DNA from: an uncultured Eggerthellaceae bacterium
GTDB lineage: Bacteria > Actinomycetota > Coriobacteriia > Coriobacteriales > Eggerthellaceae
Direction: 5' to 3'
DNA: 22,905 nucleotides
Assembly (NCBI GenBank): GCA_958454405.1
Contig: CAUEBO010000043.1
Location: forward strand, 1-22,905
This document shows, one piece after another, positions 14,360 to 20,722 of this stretch. Position 1 is the stretch's first letter. Every line of letters begins with the position of its first letter. A program made the position numbers and the translations under genes. Under the pieces are notes generated by a model. The model saw nothing but the letters and a program-made list of their open reading frames with translations. It was not told the origin of the DNA and did no database searches.

Positions 14360-15232
14360 ATGGAATTTGAGATCGTCACCGACTCGAGCAGCAACCTGAT
14401 CGAGGACATGATCGACGAGTTCGGCCTGCACATCCTGCCCCTCACCTTCATGGTGGATGACAAGGAGTACCAAAGCTACCTCAAGGGCCAGCACACCGAC
14501 TTGGCGCAGTTCTACACCATGATGCGCGAGGGCAAGGTCATCACGACGTCGCTGCCGAACCTCGCGGAATCCGAAGCGCTCATGCGCGGCCTGCTGGAGC
14601 AGGGCCGCGACATCCTGTACCTGGGCTTCTCAAGCGGGCTCTCGGGCACGTTCGAGGCCACGGAGCTGCTCATCAAGGATCTGGCGGCCCAGTTCCCCGA
14701 CCGCAAGCTGTACGCCGTCGACACGCTGGCCGCGTCCGGCGGCGAGGGCCTGCTCGTGTGGCACGCCGTGCAGCGCGCCCGCGCCGGCGCCTCCATCGAA
14801 GAAGTGCGCGACTGGGTGGAGGACAACAAGCTCAACCTGGCGCACTGGTTCACCGTGGACGACCTCATGTTCCTGTTCCGCGGCGGCCGCGTGTCGAAGA
14901 CGAGCGCCTGGGCGGGCACCATGCTCAACATCAAGCCCGTCATGCACGTGGACGACGAAGGGCATCTCGTGCCCTTGGAGAAGGTGCGCGGCCGCAAGAA
15001 GTCGCTGAACGCGCTCGTTGACCACATGGAGAAATCGGCCATCGCGCCCATCGACGGGCAGATGGTGTTCATTACGCACGGCGATTGCCTGGAGGAGGCC
15101 GAGTACGTGGCGAGCCAAGTGAAGTCGCGCTTCGGCGTGAAAGAGGTCGTCATCAACTACGTCGATCCCGTCATCGGGGCCCACTCGGGGCCGGGGACCA
15201 TGGCGCTGTTCTTCCTAGCCGACAAGCGCTAG
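14360..15232 (+). CDS. DegV family fatty-acid-binding protein (FakB-like)
   Basis: A 290-residue DegV-fold protein. Characterised members (FakB) hold a fatty acid while the kinase FakA phosphorylates it, so that host or exogenous fatty acids can enter phospholipid synthesis. Motifs seen: IVTDSSSNL (5-13), VITTSLPN (60-67), GFSSGLSGT (89-97), DLMFLFRGGRVS and, at the C-terminus, VIGAHSGPGTMALFF, in which His and Gly contact the ligand headgroup in known structures. The ATG at 14360 follows GGAGGAA. It is divergent from ileS and forms its own unit, ending in a hairpin at 15238. No fakA kinase is in the window, so the kinase partner would be elsewhere. Binding specificity is unknown. Confidence 0.93.
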   Translation: MEFEIVTDSSSNLIEDMIDEFGLHILPLTFMVDDKEYQSYLKGQHTDLAQFYTMMREGKVITTSLPNLAESEALMRGLLEQGRDILYLGFSSGLSGTFEATELLIKDLAAQFPDRKLYAVDTLAASGGEGLLVWHAVQRARAGASIEEVRDWVEDNKLNLAHWFTVDDLMFLFRGGRVSKTSAWAGTMLNIKPVMHVDDEGHLVPLEKVRGRKKSLNALVDHMEKSAIAPIDGQMVFITHGDCLEEAEYVASQVKSRFGVKEVVINYVDPVIGAHSGPGTMALFFLADKR

Positions 15233-15237
15233 AACCT

Positions 15238-15270
15238 GCGAATCGGGGGCTTGGACGGCCCCCGATTCGC
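15238..15270. terminator. Perfect 13-bp hairpin without T-run after the degV-family gene
   Basis: GCGAATCGGGGGC (15238-15250) and GCCCCCGATTCGC (15258-15270) pair perfectly around a 7-base loop, starting five bases after the stop codon. There is no T-run on either side. It is likely the end of the degV transcript, either as a U-less terminator or as a processed 3' end. Confidence 0.6.
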
Positions 15271-15283
15271 GGATGCTCGACGC

Positions 15284-15310
15284 GGCCCCGCGCTCCAGCG
15301 CGCGAGGGCC
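15284..15310 (-). terminator. Hairpin after the GlsB-family gene
   Basis: On the minus strand GGCCC-CGCGC (one bulged T) pairs with GCGCG-GGGCC around a GCTGGA loop, 11 bases past the stop of the small membrane protein gene. It has no T-run. It lies back to back with the hairpin of the converging degV-family gene. Confidence 0.45.
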
Positions 15311-15321
15311 GGCTCTGCCTC

Positions 15322-15573
15322 TTACGCGCTTTTCCGCGTGAAGAGGTTGAGCAGGGCTATGAGGACGATGGAGCCGATAAGCGCCACGACGAACGACCAG
15401 ATGTTGAAGCCCGTGAAGCCCGCCGCTCCGAAGAAGCTCATGATGAAGCCTCCGATGAGGGCGCCCACGATGCCGACGACGATGTTCTTCACCAAGCCGC
15501 CGTCCGTCTTCATGATCATGCCCGCCACCCATCCGGCGAGCCCGCCGATGATGATCCACACGATTATGCTCAT
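15322..15573 (-). CDS. GlsB/YeaQ/YmgE family small membrane protein
   Basis: An 83-residue, glycine-rich, very hydrophobic protein of the group once called transglycosylase-associated proteins, often linked to general stress. Three membrane segments are visible: about 2-20 (IIVWIIIGGLAGWVAGMIM), 29-50 and 56-78. The family motif GGLAGWVAGMI and the second repeat VGIVGALIGGFIMSFF are clear. The end is short and basic (LFTRKSA). The ATG at 15573 follows AAAGGAG at a good distance, with a good promoter upstream, so the gene stands alone. Its molecular activity is not known. Confidence 0.92.
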   Translation of the reverse strand: MSIIVWIIIGGLAGWVAGMIMKTDGGLVKNIVVGIVGALIGGFIMSFFGAAGFTGFNIWSFVVALIGSIVLIALLNLFTRKSA

Positions 15574-15602
15574 AACAACTCCTTTCCTAAGCCGACAGGA
15601 GC

Positions 15603-15631
15603 AGCATAGGCGCAGGCCATAAGCGGAACAA
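15603..15631 (-). promoter_or_regulatory. Promoter of the GlsB-family gene
   Basis: Minus-strand TTGTTC (15631-15626), 17 bases, TATGCT (15608-15603). The predicted start near 15596 gives a leader of about 22 bases with AAAGGAG. Confidence 0.65.
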
Positions 15632-15729
15632 GCGAATCCGGGAACCGTAGGCGCGCCGTTGCCGCGCCGAAGCCGGGCGGCTCTCCCAGCCCTTCCCGCA
15701 GCCGTTCGCGGGTGGCAGGCGGCCGCACG

Positions 15730-17052
15730 CTACTTGTAGTCGGCGGGGTTCTTGGAGCTGGAGCCGGTGGTGTTGCCCTCGTTGTGCAGCTCGCTTCCGA
15801 AACGGACGGCCGCCTCCCCGAAGCGGTCCTTCACCTTGTCGGTGGCTTCGATGAGGCCGCGCCGCTTGCCCTCGTCAAGGATGGCGGGGGGCGCATCGTC
15901 GTCCGAGGGCGCGGCCTCGGCGACGTCGAACAGGCTCTCCTGGACGCCCGTTGCGCCGTCGAAGCCGGTCATGGCCACGCCGATGAGGCGCACCGGCATG
16001 CCGGGCCGCCACAGCTCGTCCACCATGCGGCACAGAAGCGGCGTGTAGGCCAGCTCGTCGTCCGAGGGGCTGGGCAGCCGGCGCTGCACCGAGCGGGTGG
16101 TGCGGTCGTCGAAGCGCACCTTCAGCGCCAGCGTGCGGCCCTTGAGTCCCTTGCGGCGCAGGCGGCGCCCCACCTTCGCGGCCATGGTCGCGATGGCCGC
16201 CTCCACGTCCTCGCGCTCCGTGAGGTCGACGGCGAACGTCGTCTCGTTCGAGATGGACTTCACCGGATCGTCCGTGGTCACCGGGGCGTCGTCGCCGCCG
16301 TTCGCGCGCACGTGCATGACGCGGCCGTTCTTGCCGAACAGGCGCACGAGCGCGTCCTCCCCCGCGTCCGCCAGCTCGCCGAGCGTGCGGATGCCGCGCG
16401 AGGCGAGCTTCTTCTCGGCCGCCGCGCCGATGCCGCTCATCGTGCGCACGGGCAGAGGCGCGAGGAAGTCGCGCTCGCCGCCCGGGTAGACCACGGTCAG
16501 CCCGCGCGGCTTGTCCATGTCCGAGGCTATCTTCGCCACGGTCTTCGACGTTGCCACCCCGATGGAGCAGGTCACGCCCAAACGCTCCACCTTCGCCTGG
16601 ATGCGGCGCGCCACCGACACGGGATGTTCGCAGTTCACGCGGGTTGGCGTGACGTCGCAGAACGCCTCGTCGATGCTCACCTGCTGCACATGGGGCGTCT
16701 CGGAGCGGAGGATATCCATGATGGCGTTCGACATCTCGCGGTAGCGGTCGAAGCGGCCGTGCGTCCAGATGGCGTCCGGACAGAGGCGCCTTGCCGTCGA
16801 CGCGGGCATGGCGCTGTGCACCCCGTAGGGCCGCGCCTCGTAGGAGGCCGTGGACACCACGCCGTGCTTGTCGGAGTCGCCGCCCACGATGACGGGCTTG
16901 CCGCGCCAGGCCGGATGGTCCAGCTGCTCCACCGAGGCGAAGAACGCGTCCAGGTCCACCAGCAGGATGGCGGGCCCCTCCCACGGGGCGAACGGCGGCG
17001 GCCCGCCGTCGGCGGGCTCGCACGGGCCGGTATGCGAGAAACTATCGATCAT
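15730..17052 (-). CDS. dinB: DNA polymerase IV (Y-family translesion polymerase)
   Basis: Error-prone polymerase that copies past damaged bases. It has 440 residues; the family is about 350-420. The catalytic carboxylates are in LLVDLDAFFASVEQ (Asp33) and QVSIDEAFCDV (Asp128, Glu129). CSIGVATSKTVAKIASDMDKP is the typical fingers/palm stretch, and MSGIGAAAEKKLASRGI is a helix-hairpin-helix. Near the C-terminus QESLFDV matches the QxxLF beta-clamp-binding motif and is followed by about 70 further residues, many of them acidic. The ATG at 17052 (MIDSFSHTG) was chosen because the frame upstream is not polymerase-like. It has no ribosome site, but a -10 box lies ten bases away, suggesting a near-leaderless mRNA. 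No LexA-type box was found between it and its divergent neighbour. Confidence 0.95.
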   Translation of the reverse strand: MIDSFSHTGPCEPADGGPPPFAPWEGPAILLVDLDAFFASVEQLDHPAWRGKPVIVGGDSDKHGVVSTASYEARPYGVHSAMPASTARRLCPDAIWTHGRFDRYREMSNAIMDILRSETPHVQQVSIDEAFCDVTPTRVNCEHPVSVARRIQAKVERLGVTCSIGVATSKTVAKIASDMDKPRGLTVVYPGGERDFLAPLPVRTMSGIGAAAEKKLASRGIRTLGELADAGEDALVRLFGKNGRVMHVRANGGDDAPVTTDDPVKSISNETTFAVDLTEREDVEAAIATMAAKVGRRLRRKGLKGRTLALKVRFDDRTTRSVQRRLPSPSDDELAYTPLLCRMVDELWRPGMPVRLIGVAMTGFDGATGVQESLFDVAEAAPSDDDAPPAILDEGKRRGLIEATDKVKDRFGEAAVRFGSELHNEGNTTGSSSKNPADYK

Positions 17053-17062
17053 TGCTCGAATT

Positions 17063-17071
17063 AGTCTACCA
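17063..17071 (-). promoter_or_regulatory. Extended -10 promoter giving a near-leaderless dinB transcript
   Basis: Minus-strand TGG-TAGACT (17071-17063). With initiation 6-7 bases downstream, the mRNA would start about 4-5 bases before the dinB ATG, which fits the missing ribosome site. Confidence 0.4.
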
Positions 17072-17097
17072 CGCCCCGCTCGCGTGCAGCTGACTTG

Positions 17098-17106
17098 TGC
17101 TAGGAT
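17098..17106 (+). promoter_or_regulatory. Possible extended -10 promoter of the aminotransferase-like gene
   Basis: TGC-TAGGAT (17098-17106) with no clear -35. The predicted start near 17113 would give a leader of about 125 bases that includes the inverted repeat at 17125-17167. Confidence 0.4.
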
Positions 17107-17124
17107 ATGGTCTCTCGTCCCGGG

Positions 17125-17167
17125 ATCCGGGGCGGAAGCATTGAAAGCGCGGCCGCACGCCCCGGAT
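17125..17167 (+). repeat. 10-bp inverted repeat in the leader of the aminotransferase-like gene
   Basis: ATCCGGGGCG (17125-17134) and CGCCCCGGAT (17158-17167) are perfectly complementary with a 23-base loop. The left arm can also fold locally with the CCCGG just before it, so two exclusive structures are possible. Confidence 0.65.
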
Positions 17168-17237
17168 GGAACGTCTCTCTGCATTCCGACATCGAGCTCA
17201 TCTGCGGTCCGTCGAGGACATGCCGAAAGGAGAGTCG

Positions 17238-18356
17238 ATGCGACCCGATGCGCGTCCCAGCGTGCGCGACTGCGTGACCGCGCTGCCCGAGCAGCTGCTC
17301 TCCCCTCCCTACGAGCTGCGCACCGAGATGAACTGGATCGATTTCTCGGGAACGGCCAACCCGCTGGGCACGCCCCCTTCGTTCATACACGCCATGAAAA
17401 ACGCCCTCGAAGTCGGCGAATTGAACTACCCGCCCGACCGCGAGGCGCATACGCTCAGAAGCGTGCTGGCGCGCAAGTTCGAGCTTCCCGTCGGGTCGTT
17501 CCTCGTCGGATCGACCGTGGGGGACATGGTGCGCGCCGTCGCCCAGACCTACCAGCCCTGCACCGTCGGCGTGGTCGCGCCGGGACCGGTGGAGTACGCG
17601 CTCGCGGCCGGCAACGCGGGGCACCGCGTGGTGGACATCGCGAGCCCGGCGGGCTTCGTGGTGCCCGACCCCGCCGCCGCCGAACGCTACGGCATCAGCT
17701 TCGACGCGGCGGTCCTCGCCAATCCCAGCTACCCGACGAGCCGCCTGCTTCCCGAGCCCACGCTGCGCGCCTACCTGGAAACCTGCACGTGGGTGGTGGT
17801 GGACGAGCGCTCCATCGAGCTCACGCTGGGCGGGGAGAGCGCCGTGCCGCTCGTGGCCGAGCATCGCAACCTCGTGGTGGTGCGCTCGCTCTGCGAGCCG
17901 TTCGCCATGCCGGGCATCCCCGTGAGCTACTGCATCGCCCATCCCGACACCATCGCCCAGATCGGACGCTTCTACGACAGTTCGGGCGTGCCGATGTTCG
18001 CCGAGGTCCTCGGCGAGCTGGCGCTCACCGAGACGGAGCACCTGGAGCGCACGCGCGAGTACCTGGACACCGAGATCCCCTGGATGCAGTGCATGCTCAA
18101 CCTCATACCGGGCATCGACATCTTCCCCGCCGAGGCGAACTACGTCATGTGCACCTTCGACGGCGGCTCCGACCTCGCCCTGGGCGTCGCGAGCGCCGAC
18201 GAGCTGGCGAGCCGGCTGCAGCTGGCGGGGTTCCTCATCCGCAAGCTGGAGGGCACGCCCGGCCTGGACGAGCGGTTCTTCTGCGTCGCCGTGCGCACGC
18301 GCGAGGACAACGAGAAGCTGATCGCCGCGCTGCGCGAGATCGTCATGGGGTGCTAG
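17238..18356 (+). CDS. Fold-type I aminotransferase homologue lacking the PLP lysine (probable pseudoenzyme)
   Basis: A 372-residue protein of the HisC/CobD-like class I/II aminotransferase family. The opening NWIDFSGTANPLGTPPS (32-48), LANPSYPTS (160-168), TWVVVDE (184-190) and the end VAVRTREDNEKLIAAL (350-365) align well with that family. Key residues are changed. The Schiff-base lysine of the SKAF motif is Glu220 (VRSLCEPFAMPG). The PLP-phosphate arginine of GLRVGY is Pro228, the tyrosine after the PLP aspartate is Ser192, and the substrate-carboxylate arginine is Cys349. Asn162 and Asp189 are kept. The frame is intact, full length and has a GAAAGGAGAG ribosome site at the chosen start, so it looks maintained rather than decayed. 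It cannot be an ordinary transaminase; a binding, regulatory or partner-subunit role is possible. It is divergent from dinB. Confidence 0.85.
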   Translation: MRPDARPSVRDCVTALPEQLLSPPYELRTEMNWIDFSGTANPLGTPPSFIHAMKNALEVGELNYPPDREAHTLRSVLARKFELPVGSFLVGSTVGDMVRAVAQTYQPCTVGVVAPGPVEYALAAGNAGHRVVDIASPAGFVVPDPAAAERYGISFDAAVLANPSYPTSRLLPEPTLRAYLETCTWVVVDERSIELTLGGESAVPLVAEHRNLVVVRSLCEPFAMPGIPVSYCIAHPDTIAQIGRFYDSSGVPMFAEVLGELALTETEHLERTREYLDTEIPWMQCMLNLIPGIDIFPAEANYVMCTFDGGSDLALGVASADELASRLQLAGFLIRKLEGTPGLDERFFCVAVRTREDNEKLIAALREIVMGC

Positions 18357-18422
18357 GAGGCCTTCCTCCCCTCGCCCGGAACCGCCCCGCGAACAGGCGC
18401 GGCCCTCGAGCCTCTTCCGCCC

Positions 18423-19979
18423 TCAGCCGAGCGGGATGCGCAGCGTCGCGCAGGCCCCCGGGCCGTCCGTCCGGTTCGCCACCTCCAACGTGCCGCCGTG
18501 TTGCTCCGCGGCGGATGCGGCTATGAACAGCCCCAACCCGCTGTGCCCGTCGGAAGCGCGCGCCGCGTCGCCGCGCCAGAACCGCTCGGCGCCGTGCGCG
18601 AGGGCCTCCGGGGAGAAGCCCGCGCCTTCGTCGCGCACGGCGATGGCCAGCACGGAGCCGGCTGCCGCCCCCGTTTCGCAAGCGGCCCCCTCCTTCGAGC
18701 CGGCGCTCGGCAGCCGATCGGCCGGAGCCGGCGCCGCAGGCCCCTCGAGGCCGAAGGAGAGGTCCACCGCAGTGCCGGCGGGCGCGTGCTCCACGGCGTT
18801 GGAGACGAGGTTCATGACCGCGCGCTCGAGAAGGCGCTCGTCAGCCGGCACGTCCTGGGGAAGCGCGCCCTGCCCGTACGACAGCCCGACGCCCGCCGCC
18901 GCGGCGAGGGCGCCCGCCTGGCGGCGCATGCGGTCCGCGAACGGCCCCGCCTCGATCCTCGCCCGCGCGTCCGGCCCGCCGTCTTGCGAGGGGCCGCGGG
19001 AAACCTCGACGAGCGACGCGAGCGTGCGCTCGAGCTGGTCCGCCCCCGCGGCGGCATCGGCCGCGCAGGCTCGCGCCTCGTCGCCCAGATCCTCCTCAAG
19101 CAGCATGTCGACGTTGCCGCGCACGATGGTGAGCGGGGTCTTCAGGTCATGCGCGAGCGCCGCCACCTGGTCGCGCTGCCGCTGCTCGGCCCGCCACTGG
19201 GCTTCGAGCGAGGCCTGAAGCGAGGCGCGCATGCGCTCCATCGCCTCCAGCACCTCGTCGACCTCCCGCACGTTGCTGCCGTCCACGGAGAAATCGAGAT
19301 CGCGCGCCTCGATGCGCGCGGCCGCCCGGGCCAGCGGCCGCATCTTGCGCTGCAGCACGCGCGACGCCCGCGCCGCCACCCCCGCCACCATCGCGACGGC
19401 CAGCGCCCCGAACAAGGCGAACAGAAGGTTCTGCGGGTTCGGCAGCGCGTCGCGCAGCGCCTTCGACGCGAACTGGGGCAGGTACTCGTACATCAGCACA
19501 ACAGCCGAGCCGTCCGAAAGCGGGACCGTCTCGTACCTGGTCGTGGCCAGCGTCGAATACTCCACTGCGAGGCCGTCGAACGCGGCTGCGCGAGCGGCGT
19601 CCAGCCGGTCTTCGGACATGTCGCCTTCCAGGAAATCCCCGTCGGCGGCGATGCGCGCCCACCGGTAGCAGGACGGCACCATGTCGTCGCCGATGCGCCC
19701 CGCGCCCGCGATGGCGGCCGTCGTCTCGTCGAGGACGGCGTCGCCGTAGTTGGCCGGCACCACGAGCCCGCTTCCCAGCAGCAGGCCGAGCGAGATCCAG
19801 AACGAGAGGGCAAGGGCCGCGGCGCCCGCCAGCACGTAGGCGAAATAGCGCAGGATGAGCGCGCTCAGCGGGAAACGGAAGCCGCGACGGCGGCCGGTTC
19901 GCGCCGCGACCGCTCCCGAACGCGCGGCGGGCGCTTTTTCGACGCCGCCCTCGCGGCGGCTTGCGCTCACAGGTTCCAT
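18423..19979 (-). CDS. Sensor histidine kinase of the ABC-transporter-linked two-component system
   Basis: A 518-residue membrane kinase. A basic N-terminus is followed by membrane segment 1 (about 41-70), an extracytoplasmic part of about 110 residues, membrane segment 2 (about 184-203), a HAMP region (RKMRPLARAAARIEARD), and a dimerisation domain with the phospho-acceptor His277 in AALAHDLKTPL. The ATPase domain follows: N box AVMNLVSNAVEH (387-398), G1 VRDEGAGFSPE and G2 GHSGLGLFIA. An alanine/proline-rich insertion (about 412-441) interrupts the ATPase domain between the N and G1 boxes. The start at 19979 overlaps the response regulator by 13 bases; an ATG at 19997 is an alternative. Its partner is the adjacent OmpR-type regulator. 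The stimulus is probably a membrane-active peptide, judged from the transporter genes upstream (inference). Confidence 0.92.
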   Translation of the reverse strand: MEPVSASRREGGVEKAPAARSGAVAARTGRRRGFRFPLSALILRYFAYVLAGAAALALSFWISLGLLLGSGLVVPANYGDAVLDETTAAIAGAGRIGDDMVPSCYRWARIAADGDFLEGDMSEDRLDAARAAAFDGLAVEYSTLATTRYETVPLSDGSAVVLMYEYLPQFASKALRDALPNPQNLLFALFGALAVAMVAGVAARASRVLQRKMRPLARAAARIEARDLDFSVDGSNVREVDEVLEAMERMRASLQASLEAQWRAEQRQRDQVAALAHDLKTPLTIVRGNVDMLLEEDLGDEARACAADAAAGADQLERTLASLVEVSRGPSQDGGPDARARIEAGPFADRMRRQAGALAAAAGVGLSYGQGALPQDVPADERLLERAVMNLVSNAVEHAPAGTAVDLSFGLEGPAAPAPADRLPSAGSKEGAACETGAAAGSVLAIAVRDEGAGFSPEALAHGAERFWRGDAARASDGHSGLGLFIAASAAEQHGGTLEVANRTDGPGACATLRIPLG

Positions 19980-20629
19980 GAGTACCCCGTTCCCCATGCC
20001 GTCCGCACCGGATCGACGCCGCGTTCCCTGAACTTGGCGCGCAGGTTGCCCACATGCACCGACACGGTCGCCGGCGCCGCCCCGGAATCCCAGCCGAAGG
20101 CCGCTTCGATGATCTGGTCGCGGGAAAACACCTGGCCGGGATGGCGGGCCAGGAACTCGCAGATGGCGTACTCGCTCGGCGTGAGCGGCACGGCTGCGCC
20201 TTCCACGCTGGCCTGGCGGGCCCCCAGATCGAGCCTGACCGCGCCGAAGGAGAGCGCATGCGTGCGCGCCCGTTGATCGCGGCGCAGGTGCGCGGCCACC
20301 TTCGCGCGCAGCTCGGCCGCGCCGAACGGCTTGCGCACGTAGTCGTCCGCGCCCAGCCCCAAGCCGAACACGGCGTCGTCCTCCGCCCCGCGCGCCGTGA
20401 GGAACAGGATGGGCGCGTCCACGCTCCCGCGGATGGCCCGGCACAGCTCGAACCCGTCCATGCCCGGCATCATGACGTCCAGCAGGACAAGGTCGTAGCG
20501 CTCGAGGCGCAGCCCCAGCGCCTCTTCGGCGCTGGAGACCGCCCTGACGTCGTGTCCGTCCTTCGCAAGCACGCGCACGAGCAGGGCCCGGATGGCCGCG
20601 TCGTCGTCGACGGCGAGTATATGGGCCAT
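19967..20629 (-). CDS. OmpR-family response regulator
   Basis: A 220-residue two-domain transcription factor. The receiver domain has the acidic pocket Asp8-Asp10 (ILAVDDD), phospho-acceptor Asp51 (LVLLDVMMPGMDGF), Thr78 and Lys100 (VRKPFG). The C-terminal winged helix has LTPSEYAICEFLARHPGQVFSRDQI (given in short: LTPSEYAI to SRDQI), the recognition-helix region VSVHVGNLRAKF and the final hairpin RTAWGTGYSW. The ATG at 20629 follows a strong AAAGGAGGTG. The kinase gene overlaps its end. A promoter of its own is predicted in the gap after the second permease. It probably controls the ABC genes upstream, as in lantibiotic-immunity systems (inference). Confidence 0.95.
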   Translation of the reverse strand: MAHILAVDDDAAIRALLVRVLAKDGHDVRAVSSAEEALGLRLERYDLVLLDVMMPGMDGFELCRAIRGSVDAPILFLTARGAEDDAVFGLGLGADDYVRKPFGAAELRAKVAAHLRRDQRARTHALSFGAVRLDLGARQASVEGAAVPLTPSEYAICEFLARHPGQVFSRDQIIEAAFGWDSGAAPATVSVHVGNLRAKFRERGVDPVRTAWGTGYSWNL

Positions 20630-20658
20630 GGCACGGCACCTCCTTTCGATCCTCCGCC

Positions 20659-20687
20659 ATTATGCCGCAAGCAGGCGGATCCGTCAG
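20659..20687 (-). promoter_or_regulatory. Possible internal promoter for the two-component genes
   Basis: Minus-strand CTGACG (20687-20682), 17 bases, CATAAT (20664-20659), about 30 bases before the response-regulator ATG. It would let the sensor pair be made without the transporter genes. Confidence 0.5.
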
Positions 20688-20692
20688 GCGCC

Positions 20693-20722
20693 GAGGCGCC
20701 CGTTGCAAAGAGCGGGCGCCCC
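20693..20722 (-). terminator. Hairpin between the second permease and the response regulator
   Basis: On the minus strand GGGGCGCCCG (20722-20713) pairs with CGGGCGCCTC (20702-20693), ten pairs with one G-U, around a ten-base loop. It starts at the permease stop codon and has no T-run. It is probably a partial terminator or an mRNA-processing/stability stem that sets transporter against regulator levels. Confidence 0.5.

Noticed and set aside
17053..17237. LexA/SOS box for dinB
   Set aside because: No GAAC-N4-GTTC or close variant was found in the divergent region.
18357..18422. Terminator between the aminotransferase-like gene and the kinase gene
   Set aside because: The 66-base gap is GC-rich but I could not find a stem longer than about 4-5 bp or any T-run.
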